Assembly (NCBI GenBank): GCA_008711295.1
Contig: VUYV01000047.1
Location: forward strand, 62,001-126,000
DNA length: 64,000 bases
From: Anarhynchus alexandrinus
Lineage: Eukaryota > Chordata > Aves > Charadriiformes > Charadriidae
Direction of reading: 5' to 3'
The translations under genes were made by a program, and so were the position numbers. This document shows positions 10,937 through 23,672 of this stretch, piece after piece. The stretch's first letter is position 1; the number at the start of each line of letters is the position of its first letter. The notes beneath the pieces are model-generated. The model was given only the letters and a program-made list of their open reading frames with translations, was not told where the DNA came from and ran no database searches.

Positions 10937-11567
10937 AGAATCATAGAATCATAGAATCATAGAATGGTTTGGGTTGGAAGGGACCTTAAAGATCATCTAG
11001 TTCCAACCCCCTGCCATGGGCAGGGACACCTCCCACCAGCCCAGGTTGCTCCAAGCCCCATCCAACCTGGCCTTGAACACCTCCAGGGATGGAGCAGCCA
11101 CAGCTTCCCTGGGCAACCTGGGCCAAGGGGTCGCCACCCTCACAGTGAAAATTTTTTTCCTAATATCTCATCTAAATCTCTCCTCTTCCAGTTTGAAGCC
11201 ATTGCCCCTCATCTTGTCACTACATGTCCTTCTAAAAAGTCCCGCCCCAGCTCTCCTGTAGGCATCCTTCAGATACCGGTAGGGGGTCTAAGGTCTCCCC
11301 AGAGCCTTCTCTTCTCCAGGCTGAACAACCCCAACTCTCTCAGCCTGTCCTCCCAGCAGAGGTGCTCCAGCCCTCGCAGCATCTTCGTGGCCTCCTCTGG
11401 ACCCGCTCCAGCAGGTCCATGTCCTTCTTCTGTTGGGACCCCCCGAGCTGGAGGCAGCACTGCAGGGGGGTCTCCCCAGAGCAGAGCAGAGGGGCAGAAT
11501 CCCCTCCCTCGCCCCGCTGGCCACGCTGCTGGGGATGCAGCCCGGGATGCCGGTGGCTTTCTGGGAA
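10937..11567 (-). mobile_element. CR1 LINE 3' fragment, antisense, older group, ~630 bp
   Basis: Three or more CATAGAAT tail units, the 3' end and about 500 bp of ORF2. Read on the minus strand, the ORF2 motif [20 protein letters not shown] is visible around 11350-11390. The coding frame is broken elsewhere. It is collinear with the copy at 8924 and ends at a similar 5' point, near the plus-strand GGGATGCAGCCC block. Confidence 0.95.
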
Positions 11568-13457
11568 GCAACTGCAGCAGAAGAGATGAGGCAAAGGGAT
11601 GCAGGACAGAGGGTAACAGCTGTGTTATTGCTGGGAGAGGAGTATGAGCCAATATGAGGTGAGGATGCACAGTGCTCCCTCCCCCTTCTGCCTCTTTGAA
11701 ATTGCAGATAACCTCTGGCAGAGGCAACCTGAGCAACTCTGAGCAGGTGCAGAAAGGCATATCTTTAAATACAGCAAATATACAAAACCATGTGTGGAGT
11801 TTAAGAGTAAGGCCTCTCCCACCTTTCCTCTCTCCTTTAAATGAGTTATAAGCATGAATGCTCACTGAGTGTCAAATTTGCTGCATTTTACTCTTCATCG
11901 TCTCAGAATAAAAATACATAAGTCCAGTGCAAGAATGAATAAATTCAGCCCTTAGATTTATCAATTATTTTTCTCGTCACTATCTCAGAGCAGTTATTGT
12001 TAGCAGCTGGGTGACAGGCCAAAGCTGTCACTGTCCACAAAAGTCCGAACCGTAATCCATAATAACTATTGTATTTTCTCTCCCACTTCGTTGCAAATGC
12101 GACGATCAGGATTCGCACGTTACGCCCCAGCAGGATTCCTGCGCGCATGTTAATCACGTCTCACCGCAGGGCACCGCGGGTCTGTTACACCTCTCGGCTG
12201 ATCACAGTGGATTGCTTACATTGAACCGTGCTGAGCATTTTGGTATCAAGCCTGGTCCTTTCCTTTCATGCGGTCGCTATTTTAGGAAGGTAAATATTTA
12301 GCATTCATTCTGTGGAGAAGATGCTCTATTTATATCATCGGACAAGAAGGAGGTCATTGCCTGTGCAGAATTGCCAAGCAGACACTGGTCTGAGCAGAAG
12401 TTGAGTCCTTTGCAGGAGTCTTAATGCAGTTGAGGCATGCTTTCGGTTGGATTCTTGCAAAGCATTTATCGTTTTAAATTCTGTAATGGACTTTTCAAGT
12501 GTAATTTAAGTTTAAGGGTAACTTAAGCTGACCCTGGAGCAAACACAATATTGAGATCTTCTAAAAAACCACCTTCCTAGGTGCAAGAAGAAGGTTAACA
12601 CCATTATTGGATGTTCTTCGCGATACCTATCCATAGCATATAAGAATCAATATATTTATATTGGGACCCTCAGGTCACGTTCCCCACCAGCGTGGACTGT
12701 CACAGCTCTCTGGATGAGAGCAGAGCATGTGGAATTGTAACAGCCTGTTGCAAGGAGCATGCCCGGACCATCACTGCTGATGTCTTGATTGGGAAGCACC
12801 TTCTCTTCTTTCATCATGCCTACTTTCAGACCTGTGAGACCCCTCTTTTCTGGCTTCCTGGGGGAAATTACATTAAAAGATGTCTGAGGGTCTGTGCTGT
12901 GTGGCTTTATGGCCCCACTATATATTTAGAGACAAACCAATTTACCGAGTAAGTTCTTACCTACAGGAGCTCTTCCTGCACGTGTCCTGCAGGGGACGTT
13001 GCTCCCCGCATAGATGGGCATCGGTGGCCTGGATGTGCAAAACGTTTTTCCTGCCCTAACACTTAAGGAGTCTCTGAAGCATTTTGAAAAGTGCAGATGG
13101 ACGTGGGATGCTCTTATCACGCAGATGGGCCTTCAGGTTAATTTTCATCTTGTCTTCCTAACAGTGTCCTATTTCTTCAGCTTGTCTGTCAGGCTATAAA
13201 TTTTAGGTGTTTCATTGCTACTTCAATAAATAAAGCAACCTGGTTTATAAGTTCCCTCTGACCTTGTGTGCAAACAAGAGCCCGGAGATGAACATGGTCT
13301 CATCTAAGATGCCTTCTGCCACTGTGAGCCCCTGGGGGAAGCAAGCCCTGATGGTGGGGACCACAATCCCTCTGCGTCGCTGGGAAAGAGATAGGTGCCA
13401 TGCCAATGGGACCTGGGATCCAGGGGACCTCTTCTCCTGGGTTTCTGTGGTTGGATT
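11568..13457. other. Unique sequence, no gene recognised
   Basis: No known repeat is visible. Scattered short frames (for example 12692-12952 plus) have no domain. Confidence 0.5.
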
Positions 13458-13621
13458 ATAGAATCATAGAATCATAGAATGGTTTAGGTTGGAAAGCACC
13501 TTGAAGATCATCAAGTTCCAACCCCCCTGCCATAGGCAGGGACACCTCCCACCACACCAGGCTGCCCAAGGCCACGTCCAGCCTGGCCTTAAACACCTCC
13601 AGGGATGGGGCCTCAACAACC
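13458..13621 (-). mobile_element. CR1 LINE, short 3' end, antisense, young group
   Basis: About 164 bp: CATAGAAT tail units, the TTTAGGTTGGAAAGCACC block, and CR1 sequence ending abruptly at GGCCTCAACAACC. It matches the copies at 35205 and 58318 closely and has no coding capacity. Confidence 0.95.
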
Positions 13622-15317
13622 AATTTATGCTAAATCCAGTAAGAAAAAGCTCAGATTGAGGTCTTTACCACAGTTCAGACATTCATTATATAATTTTCTC
13701 GTGCTTTATTCCCTTATATGTGGGTCCCAGTGTTTTGGATCCTAAAAGACTGATCTTACGCAGCAGCATCTCTTGCAGAGCTCACCTCCAGTCACTGTGG
13801 ATCTTGGTGAGCACCTTGTCACGAGGCTACAGGGCATTGTGGGGTGGGAGGGAAGGAAGCTGTCTTCGGCCCTCATTAGAGGTAGCACAGGAAAGGGAAA
13901 AATGAGAGAATTCCAGTGATGCCTTTGGGAGGTTGACCTGAAAAAGGGAAGAAATGGGCTTTTGTTTTCAACTATGTGCAAGTATATTCCATTTCTGTTT
14001 GTCAGCTACTTCAAATCCAAGAAAATAAATTCTGAAAGCACTTTCAGATTTTCACAATAACATTTCTAATGAAGAAAATGTTAAAAAAAAACCCCAACTA
14101 TCTCTGCTTATCACAGTCTCATAATTTTCTGTCATATACTTCCATTTTCCAAATGTTCTTTCCCAACTAAATGCTTTTACCACTAAAAAGATTAATTTTT
14201 CATTGAAATGCTAGAAAATTTCTGTCCCATTGGAATTTTCATTCTGTTTCCACTAGTTATTTCTGACTTAAAAAAAAAATATCTCTGTGAGAAGTTGAAA
14301 CTTAATTTTAAATGTAAACAAAATTCTGGGAGTCTGCTCCAGGAAAAAAAGAAACTCTCATCACGTAGTAACAGGGTTGTGCAATAACAGTTGCCACTAC
14401 ATAGGATAAATTAATTAATGAGAAAATAATGCTTTAAATTGGTCCTTTCCTACCATCTTGCGCACGTTTCTGAGGAGATATCCACATTGTGCAGTCCATT
14501 AACATTGTGTGAAAACACAAAGTAAAATCTGACCTTATTAAAACCAATGGATGTTTAACTGATGTCTTTACTGGAGCCCCAGGTTTAACTATAAACTACA
14601 CCAGGCATTAAGAGTACGGCTGTAAACCCCAGATTTTTAGGTTCTGGGATTTTCATAATACAAATGCCAACAGAGAGAAAAAAAACCCCAAAGGTATTTC
14701 TTATTCACTGTATATCAAAACATCCCATTCTCCAGTTGCAACTCAGGTCAACTGACGTATTTTGTATGGCTTGTTCTATCCCATTTTCCCTTTTTAATTT
14801 CTTCTAAAAGTAGAAAAATAAGAAGTGCTTTCAAAATTGCCAGCCTAAGAGCTCCCTTTGAAAAAAATTTTGCTGGATTGTTCTGACCTTTTCAAAACAC
14901 TTTTCTTCTCCCCCATTCCTGTTTCAAACCAGGTTTGGTTTGTTTTTTTTTCTAATATGTGACAAATTTCCGTGCAACGCTTTTTGATGAACACTTTCTG
15001 ACTCCCAAACATTTAACTGGAAATTTTCCAAGCAGCTACAACCACTTCTGTCGCCAGCGGGATATGTATAGATGATGGTCACTCCACCAGTGAGCAGACA
15101 TGGCTGAATCAGGTCTTGCATTAGCCTATATGTGAACTTTCTGAAAAGTTCATCACCCCAATCATTTTTTCTTGAGTTTGTTCTTCATCTCCTTTCCATT
15201 TTTAATATGCTGCAGGCAGAGTCGGAGTCACGAAAGGCTGAGCAACCTGAGCAAGCAGAGCACAGGGAATGCAGCTTCTGCCATGGTGAGCACCGTGGCA
15301 AGTCCATCCATTCGTCT
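13622..15317. other. AT-rich unique sequence
   Basis: Nothing recognisable. A-rich and T-rich homopolymers occur near 14080, 14270 and 14940. Confidence 0.5.
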
Positions 15318-15359
15318 GTCCTTCCTTCCTTCTTTCCTTTTCTCCTTCCTCCCTCCCTC
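15318..15359. repeat. Pyrimidine tract (CCTT-rich), left part
   Basis: CTTCCTTCC-type simple sequence directly abuts the 3' tail of the antisense CR1. The same kind of tract resumes at 16081, so the CR1 probably inserted into one longer polypyrimidine tract. Confidence 0.85.
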
Positions 15360-16080
15360 ACAGAATCACAGAACTTTCAGAGCTGGAAGGGACCTCTAGA
15401 GATCACCTAGCCCAACTCCCCTGCCAAAGCAGGACTGCCCAGAGCACAGCACTCAGCACTGCATCCAGGCGGGGCTTGAAAACCTCCAGAGAAGGGGACT
15501 CCCCCACCCCCCTGGGCAGCCTGTGCCACTGCTCTGCCACCCCAACCCNNNNNNNNNNNNNNNNNNNNNNNNNNNNNNNNNNNNNNNNNNNNNNNNNNNN
15601 NNNNNNNNNNNNNNNNNNNNNNNNNNNNNNNNNNNNNNNNNNNNNNNNNNNNNNNNNNNNNNNNNNNNNNNNNNNNNNNNNNNNNNNNNNNNNNNNNNNN
15701 NNNNNNNNNNNNNNNNNNNNNNNNNNNNNNNNNNNNNNNNNNNNNNNNNNNNNNNNNNNNNNNNNNNNNNNNNNNNNNNNNNNNNNNNNNNNNNNNNNNN
15801 NNNNNNNNNNNNNNNNNNNNNNTAATAAGGTCTCCCCTCAGCCTTCTCTTCTCCAGGCTAAAGAGTCCCAGCTCTCTCAGCCTCTCCTCATAAGGGAGAT
15901 GCTCCAATCCCTCCATCATCTCAGTTGCCCTACGCTGGACTCTCTCCAGCAGTTCCCTGTCCCTCTTGAACTGGAGAGCCCAGAACTGGACACAGTATTC
16001 CAGTTGTGGCCTCACCAGTGCCGAGTAGAGGGGGAGAATGACCTCCCTCAACCTACTGGCCACACTCTTCCCTATGCAGC
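15360..16080 (-). mobile_element. CR1 LINE, antisense, ACAGAATCACAGAA-tail group, with assembly gap
   Basis: The tail is ACAGAATCACAGAA rather than the CATAGAAT form, followed by TTTCAGAGCTGGAAGGGACC and the CTGCCAAAGCAGG block. Beyond the N gap the minus strand reads intact ORF2 (blocks [20 protein letters not shown] and [20 protein letters not shown]). It is collinear with the copy at 38555. There the missing interval is about 147 bp, against 274 N plus 5 bases here, so the gap is mis-sized or this copy holds an insertion. Confidence 0.95.
15549..15822. other. Assembly gap (274 N)
   Basis: A run of undetermined bases inside the CR1. Frames reported through it are not meaningful. Confidence 1.
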
Positions 16081-16180
16081 CCTCCCTCCTCCTTCCTCTC
16101 CTTCCTTCCTCCCATCCTTCCTTCTTTTCTTCCTCCCTTCCTTCCTCCCTTCCACCCTCCTGCCTTCCCTCATGCTCTCT
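16081..16180. repeat. Pyrimidine tract (CCTT/CTTC-rich), right part
   Basis: About 100 bp of almost pure pyrimidine (CCTTCCTTCCTCCC-like units) on the plus strand, adjacent to the 5' end of the CR1. It translates into low-complexity E/G/R frames on the minus strand, which are not real proteins. Confidence 0.9.
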
Positions 16181-17965
16181 TGCGTTCAACCAGCAAAGCC
16201 CACAGCAGAAACAGAGCAGCGTTTGCTTCATTCACAAAGCAGCAAATGTTCCTGGTTCTCTGTGAATTATGAAGAAGCTATTTATTCCACCTGGCTCTTC
16301 CTCCAGAAGAGTTGGCTTTATCTCTCAGATTATAATAAGGATTTATTTTTAAATCCTTTGTTTATTCTTACCCTGCAGGACGCAGCTGTAATCTCTCCCA
16401 GTTTCGTGTTCAGTGTGTGGGGTAGTAACATGAAAAGACTTCCAGGACTCTAAAACTAAACTGCTTTTTTATTAGGCAAATTATTTACCGAAATGCTTCG
16501 ATGGGATTTGCATTCTGACCGCGTTCCCACAGTCTCCTGCAAGCCCTTCTACGCCATCTGTGCTTCTCCCTCCATGCTCCATGTGGGCTGCTCCATCTTG
16601 TCATTTAGCAACTGTTGTTGTGTCTTTTGCGCCAGCTTTTGTTACCTTCATGGGGCAGGAGCTGGTCATAAATTGCTGAACCTCAAGCGCTGGTGTTCAA
16701 CCCCTTCTCCAAGAATACCTTCTCTGGAGTGCTTTGGGAAAAACAGTTAAGGGAAAGCGGCGTGAACGTGTTTCTGCACAATCTGTGCGAGTGCAGTTTC
16801 TAAAAGGACCCATGCCTCCACCAGAAGCTCCTCGGTCATTCAACACAGTAAGAAAAAGGCTGAATATTACTACTGGGGAAAATGAGCCTTTACCTTATCT
16901 TTGCACTACTGAAGGCTCCCAGCGCAAGTTTTCATCGCGCTCAAAGGTGTCTCTGTGGTGGACATCAATGCACCAGTCTGAGTTCATAATCTCACCACAG
17001 CTCGGATCGTGACAGCTCCCAAGTTTTCATGCAGCCCGCGGGGAAGCTGGTTTCTGTCCTGCAGGTTCTCAGGCTGCTCTGCACTATAGCTGACCTTGAC
17101 TGTAAAAGGAGGCATTGTCTCTTTTGTGCCACGTTCCAAGAGGGCAGAAGCGATTTTGCCCTAGTATCCTGTGGCTCCGAGCTACTGTTTGTCATGCGTA
17201 ACATGAGCATTATGGAGCATTTGACCAAAATCCACGTGTTACAGAAACGCACAGGTAGCATGGCTCTTCCTGGATCACACCACCTAGATGTTTTCCCAGA
17301 TGCCCAGCAATCCTCGGCTGCCAGATGTCTGGAAAAATGACTAATGTGCACATAATGATACTTCATGTACTCACTGCAGATCCAAACCTAAATTCATCTG
17401 CCTGCTGTACGCACACGGAGCCGCAATACCGCGTGAACAGCAGGCCTCCCACATCTCATTCAGTACACATATCTATTTATCTTTCTGGGACCGCCACCAG
17501 TTTCAGCATTTAAAATCTGGCAGCCCAGTGTGGCCCATTGTCTAAACATAATGGCAAGTACATTAGGCGCAATGTACCTTCAGCTTCTGGCTGGTGGGTC
17601 TTGCCAAGAATATGGAGCATCAGTCTACCATGAGAGGGTAGTGCCCGCCATAAGAAACAGACAGCTCGCAAGGCCGAGTGGGCTGTTGAAAAGCGAAGTG
17701 TTTCCTTTAGTATTTGTTCTTTATGCTCCTGTCTTGCTCTTGCTCACGTGCACGTGGGTATCCATTTTGCAGGTAAGCTGCATGCTTCATCCCAGGCTTC
17801 CTTCCAGCCCCAGGTACGAAGTACGTATCGACCTCATGATCTAAACCCTTAACTCTGCTGGAATTATTACTTGGTCCTCTTCGCATAAAACCCCATTTTC
17901 CACACCTTCTTTATCTCTGCAGTCAAATGTTACGGGCTCCTGGCTTAGCATTGCTGCTGCAATAA
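16181..17965. other. Unique sequence, no gene recognised
   Basis: Several 90-125-codon frames lie between 16493 and 17844. None shows a domain, and those on opposite strands overlap. No mobile element is seen. Confidence 0.5.
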
Positions 17966-18030
17966 GGCTTCCTTCGCAGGTGACGGCTTCCTTCGCAGGT
18001 GACTGCTTCCTTCTGGTGACAGCTTCCCTC
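17966..18030. repeat. 19-bp tandem repeat, about three copies
   Basis: The unit GGCTTCCTTCGCAGGTGAC occurs exactly at 17966-17984 and 17985-18003, then in a shortened form at 18004-18020, with a weak fourth start at 18021. Confidence 0.92.
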
Positions 18031-21004
18031 TCTGCTGGCCCTTGGCCAGCCTGTTGACAAGGCTCGCTGCTGAGGAACCAACTCACTCTTGCTGTGGCTG
18101 GCACATGTTTTTAAATCCCTTTAAATGAGTCATCTCACTGCCCCATCCCAGCATCCGTGATTCATTCACGTGGCAGAACCCATGTCACCACAGGATGAGG
18201 CCTCATTAGCCCTTGTGCTGAAGAAGCATTTATAAGTCCTCTCTGCAGGGATAATTACATCATTATTGTCTCCTAATAAGCTGGTGGAGTCCCAGCCTTC
18301 TTAACCTTTCTGTTTCTAGGATTGGCCTCTTCAAAACTTCACAGCTTTCCTTTAGACGATGTCCACAAACACCTTCACACCCTTCCATTGGCCCTTCCCA
18401 ATCCCCAACATTTGACTAAATGCAATCAGTCATGGGCATGGCTAAGCTAGGATCAAAATAATGTTTGCTGGATCAATTATCTTTCCACTTTAAAACAAAA
18501 CATGTATGAACCGTAGAACCGGTAGACAGATCATAGTCAGGTTGTCCATTCCTTGACACAGTGATTGCATTCTCACCATTTAAATCCCTCTTCTCTTTGC
18601 CGTGTGGTCTCAGCAATGTTCTCTTTACCTTTCTAGATGGGTCTATGATCACTGGTTCTTTTTACTACGGTACATTTTAATTGAGAGGACTGCAATTGTG
18701 TGATATAGCAGCTGATACCTGATAACAGAATAAAGGTTATCTCTTTTTGCATGGGTATGGTAAGTGAAAAGAAATTAGCGGAGGTGCAAAATCTGGGCCT
18801 TATCTCGCACTACCATAATAGGGAGAGAATTGGGGATTCCACACACAGCAGCTAATCCCTAAATACATAACCTACAATCATGGCAATATCTTATCTTTCT
18901 CAGATGTTGTTTGGGGAACAGAGAGTCCAGTGTAGTTTGTTAGAAGAACTATGCGGACTTTGTTAACATGCTAAAAGTCCTTGAAATACATTTCCTAGGA
19001 TGTAAAAGCAAAAAGCAAAAGTAGAGGGGCATTTGCCATCACAAAAATAGTGAGTTTATGAGGAAGAAAGGATTTGTGAACCTTAAAAATGAAGAGGAAT
19101 TTATAGTAGTAAATACAAGCTGTTCTTGTGCTATGAACAATTTAGGGTAAAGACTTGCATTATTATTATTTTGTACCAAGGCCAAGACAATAGGGTTCTG
19201 GTCTGTGATTAGAGTGCAAAGATACCATCACAAGTGTTTTGTCGTGAGTGGACTGAAGAGCCATGATTTTTTCCTCACAGATCCGGTATCAGATCCCAAA
19301 TCTGGTTATGTTTTCTTTTTCATGATTCTCGTTGGAGAGGTATTCCTATAAGAGCCTTTGTGATTCACTGCTTGTGACCACTATCACCATCTCACTGAGA
19401 CATTGCGTCACCTCCAATGTCTATTTATCAAATTGTTTTTACATTTCTTGTTGGAGATGCCTCCGGTCTAGGACTCATTTCCCTTCCAAACCTAGATACT
19501 GTCAATCATGGAGTAACAAATTTAAACCATTGTTTTTTTGATTCTGCACCTGTATTGGCAATGTCTTGTTAGTATTTCACTTTCTAGTCACAGAGATAAT
19601 TTATTGTATATACAAAATGCATATGATTTGCAAAAATATTCCCAGCTGAGGAAAACACGGTGGCATGACATAGCCAGTTTTGCTGGTTTTGTAGTTCCAG
19701 CTCCCAAACGTCCTCTCGAGTCCGGATTCACACCTTCAAGCTCAGCCAATTGAGTTTGCTTCAGAACCCACCGTGTGCTGAAATCTTCTGACAATTTATG
19801 TTCTCACCAGCTAGCTGATCTATGACGATTAGATGGACACCAGTCAATCCTTGCTGTTTTGATGTCTACAAGGACTGGCCATGTTACCCAAGTGCCTCTG
19901 TTGAGGCAGCCAGCTCAGGGGCAGTTCTCATCTGGTTCTGATTCCAATTGCAACAGCCACATTTTCTTTTCCACCATCCTTCACATGGTTAGATCTAATC
20001 GCCAAAGGCTACACACTAAAGCAGCATACCAAAAACTGTTTGTGTACATGTGTGAAATTCTCTGACTATGCTCTGGCATTCAACTTTGTCCCTAAACACA
20101 AACTTATCCCTCTGTAATACAAAGTACAGGGTCTAAATCTAACCCCAAAAAGAAGGAATAAAGATATACAGCAAAGGCTAACAATTCTGCCAGGCCCTCT
20201 GTATTTTGTAAGGTCTTTTCAAATTAGGTTGACCTTTTGATTTTCCCATCTTTCTTCCAATTTGTCCAAAAAGGTCACGGCAGGTTGGAGAACCAAGTGA
20301 ATGAGGCCAATCCGGTCTGTAAATTAAATGAAAATTTAATACTGGTTTGTGTAGAATTCAGATTCAATACAAATCATATCCACATCTGGTGCAATCCCAA
20401 TCCACTAAAACAGATGGCACACAGGGATTCCATCAAGAAGGAGATAAGCAATCAATTTAGAGCTGAATTCTGTTACAGAAAGTCAAGCTAACTGGAGAAA
20501 TTGGATGGGTGAAATGGAAAAGGGGGTTGTAGGCAAAAAATGATCATCAAACAAGTAATGTTTGGACCTATTTATTGATTGGAATCATCAGGCTTGGCAT
20601 AAACACCTCACAAATAAGTTTAGCAGAGTAATGCAAAGCATGAGGATTGATCGCAAGAGCCACCCACAGGAAAAGGGGACATGTAATGGAGCCATCTATG
20701 AATACACCTGCCAGTATCCTAAATCAGTACTTCAGTATCTAAGACATGAAAAGAGTCTGAATGGGAATCTCAAGACAAAAGAGCTCAACCTCTTCACATG
20801 TGGGTCAGCAGCATAATTGCTTCTGGAAGCTGCGTACAGGACTTCAGACGTATACGGTGCTTTGTGCTGCTGAGGTCTCACATTGCACCAGTGGGCTCCT
20901 CTTTGCCCAGGATATTTGCATGTTTTTAGTCCCAAAGTTTCCATGTGAGAAAGCTCGTGGGAGGTTGGTTCTTCAAAATGTTAACTTAAGCCCTTCTTCC
21001 ACCC
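18031..21004. other. Unique AT-rich sequence, possibly old element interior
   Basis: No CR1 is present. I could not recognise protease, reverse transcriptase, integrase or envelope motifs in the short frames at 19332-19541, 20237-20491 or 20562-20816. If the LTR-like block at 21009-21190 is real, this could be the decayed interior of an element, but that is speculation. Confidence 0.35.
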
Positions 21005-21008
21005 CAAT

Positions 21009-21190
21009 GAAAGAAAAAAAAGAAGACAAAAGTACCCAGAGCCAGCAAAAAGGACCTACTCCAGTATGACAGAAGTAAAGTTCAGACCTACGAAGTAATT
21101 CACTGGAAAAAACCAGTGGCTGGTGTCTTTGCCAGCTTATATAAAGCAGCCTAAAGATTAAGGCTCTCACCCAAGAAATAAAGAGATTTG
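21009..21190 (+). other. Possible decayed LTR-like block
   Basis: A purine-rich run (21009-21026) is followed about 110 bp later by TATATAAAG (21138-21146) and AATAAA (21177-21182), with a GT-rich stretch after it. This order (polypurine tract, TATA box, poly(A) signal) is what a short LTR would show. No TG...CA ends, target duplication or second LTR copy were found, so chance is a serious alternative. Confidence 0.15.
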
Positions 21191-21356
21191 GTATAATGTC
21201 TTTGTGAGCCATGAGCTGTCAGCTTTCTTTTCCCTTCCCTACACTCCTTCCACCTTCCAAGAGACAGTTGGTCATTAAGCTTTAGATGAATTTGGGTGGA
21301 AGACTTTCTCTGTGTAGCCAGTACAGGGGTGCCGACTCCAAAACTGAGTTCTTGTT

Positions 21357-21829
21357 CATAGAATCACAGACTCACAGAATGGTTTAGTTTGGAAGGGACC
21401 TTAGAGATCATTTAGTTCCAACCCCCCAGCTTCCACCAGACCAGGTTGCTCAAAGCCTGGCCTCAAACAGTTCCAGGGATGGGGCAGCCACAACTTCCCT
21501 GGGCAACCTGGGACAGTGCCTCACCACCCTCACAGTGAAAAATTTCTTCCTGATATCTCACCTAAATCTCCTCTCTTCCAGTTTGAAGCCATTCCCCCTC
21601 GTCCTATCCCTACATGCCCCAGTAAAAAGTCCTTCCCCAGCTCTCCTGTAGGCCCCCTTTAGGGACTGGAAGGCCACAATAAGATCTCCCCGGAGCCTTC
21701 TCTTCTCCAGGCTGAACACCCCCAACTCTCTCAGCCTCTCCTCACAGCAGAGGTTCTTCAGCCCTCAGATCATCTTTGTGGCCTCCTCTGGCCCCGCTCC
21801 AACAGGTCCACATCCTTCTTGTGCTGAGG
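21357..21829 (-). mobile_element. CR1 LINE 3' fragment, antisense, ~470 bp
   Basis: CATAGAATCACAG tail, GGTTTAGTTTGGAAGGGACC, then CR1 3' sequence and ORF2 to the TCCACATCCTTCTTGTGCTG block. A deletion near 21430 removes most of the CTGCCATGGGCAGGGACACC segment. The frame is disrupted. Confidence 0.94.
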
Positions 21830-23278
21830 ATGAACCCTCCTTCACTGACACATTTTACATTAAAGAATCATTGCATAGAATTGAAGAATGCTGAAGGAGG
21901 CAGGATCCAGAGTCCAGGTTTCCCTGTCCCTAGACCTATACCTGCAGCATTACACCCGCTGCTCTTTGGCTTCTCCTTCTCCTCTTCCTCTCCCATGATT
22001 CTTGCTTTGTTTTCTGCACTGTGGGGCTATTTCAGCACATGGGATTTGGGCCATTCTGCTATGTTTCTAGTTTTTGCAGGCTCAGGTTTGGGGCATCTGG
22101 GTATTGCACTGAGGCAGATTTGCTGTATCCGGAGATTTTCCCAAATGCGAACAGGAATCCCAGGTGAATTTAAGATACACAGGGCTTTTTTTTTTTGACT
22201 GTATGCTTGAGCCAAGGAACCAAAATCAATTTAAATCATTGTTTAGGAAACTGTGACCCTTGGTCTGGTCTCAGTCATGATTCATGAGGGTCTTACTGGA
22301 AGCAGCCTCTGTACAAGGACGATGATCCATAGTCCTCCATCACAGCCACTGTTGCTTTACAGGGACAGTTACAGCGAAGCTTTTGCATTGCCTTCTGCCT
22401 CCTGCGGTAGAGGAAAAGGGGAAGTGAGGGACTAAAAAGAAGTTTTAAATGCATATCCCAATACCAGATGTTTGGGTATGAACTTGCCATAATCCATAGG
22501 CAAAAGGCTTTGTTTGTGTTTGCTGTTCCCTATACCCATTATTTTTCACATCCATTTTTGGTCTAAGACCAGCAGCTTCCTGGTTAGTCTTTTAACCCAC
22601 AAAATTTTATTATGAGAGCTGATCATCAGAGGTTTCTGTGAGATTTGGACTTTACCACATGAGATTGCTTCTTTTAATATCTCGGTAGTGAGGAAGAATA
22701 CCTCATTTTTCGGGTGAAAGTTTTTGCCCTAAAATTTTCCTTTGCGTTTGGCTGCAGGGAGGTGAGTTTAGCCAAGCTTTTCGTGCAGCGTTTCTCTATC
22801 TGCCGTAACAGCTTGCTGGGGCTGATGGAGTTACACGCAATGAAGAGTGCTCTTGTGGCTGCTCGGCTCCTACACGGAACGCACCCAAAGCACAACCGTC
22901 TGAGCAGTTGCTGTCACCTCCTGGATGTCCCACTCGGAACAGTATATGTCCCTTCAATCCTTTTTTTTCTATTATTCCCTCAACATTTCTAAGAAAGGAT
23001 GTTGCTCTCATCCTCTTACAGATATGACAGTCTGACTGACAGAACAGTCTTTGATTTCTTCTTGTCATGTACAGGCAGAAAAGCCAGACCTAAAATTAAA
23101 TTAAGTTATGCAGTGTTATGCAGTGATTCTCTATCATTAGATGCCTAATTCTGTTCCTTTGGAACAAAAGCTGTGTTGTTACAGAAGCCCCAAGTGTGTG
23201 AAAAATAAAGAAAGTATGCAGTTGGTCAAATAATTTTTGGCACAGAGTACGTTTCTTTGGCAGGAGTGGGGGGAAGAA
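21830..23278. other. Unique sequence, no gene recognised
   Basis: No repeat is seen. The frames at 21776-22198 (which begins in the CR1) and 22714-22992 show no domain. Confidence 0.5.
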
Positions 23279-23475
23279 GTGAGGGTGGTGAGGCACTGTC
23301 CCAGGTTGCCCCGAGAGGTTGTTGAGACCCCAACCCTGGAGGTGTTCAAGGCCAGGCTGGACGTGGCCTTGGGCAGCCTGGTGTGGTGGGAGGTGTCCCT
23401 GCCTATGGCAGGGGGGTTGGAACTCGATGATCTTCAAGGTCCTTTCCAACCTAAACCCTTCTATGATTCTATGAA
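23279..23475 (+). mobile_element. CR1 LINE, short 3' end, sense, young group
   Basis: About 197 bp from GTGAGGGTGGTGAGGC to the ATTCTATGATTCTATGAA end. It carries the CCCCGAGAGG variant shared with the copy at 51538 and lacking at 1674 and 35205. Confidence 0.95.
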
Positions 23476-23672
23476 GTGGCTCTGCTAAATAAAGCCAGAA
23501 GGTGTAGGGCTGGGACAAACAGAAAGATGTGAGATGTCACCCTACCTCCGTGTTCAGCTTCCCACAGACCACTGATGCGGAGCCAAAGGGGCCACCGGGA
23601 CCGTACAGTCTCAGCTTTTGTGTAACACAGGCTGCAGGACTTCCCTGAAGTAATTCCATTTTGAATTAAAGC

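Noticed and set aside
11269..11865. 198-codon minus-strand open frame
   Set aside because: Its recognisable part is a frameshifted CR1 ORF2 remnant; the rest is unique sequence without a domain.
15407..16453. Open frames of 274 and 325 codons across the N gap
   Set aside because: They are open only because undetermined bases hide stops. The real content is CR1 ORF2 on one strand and its antisense plus a pyrimidine tract on the other.
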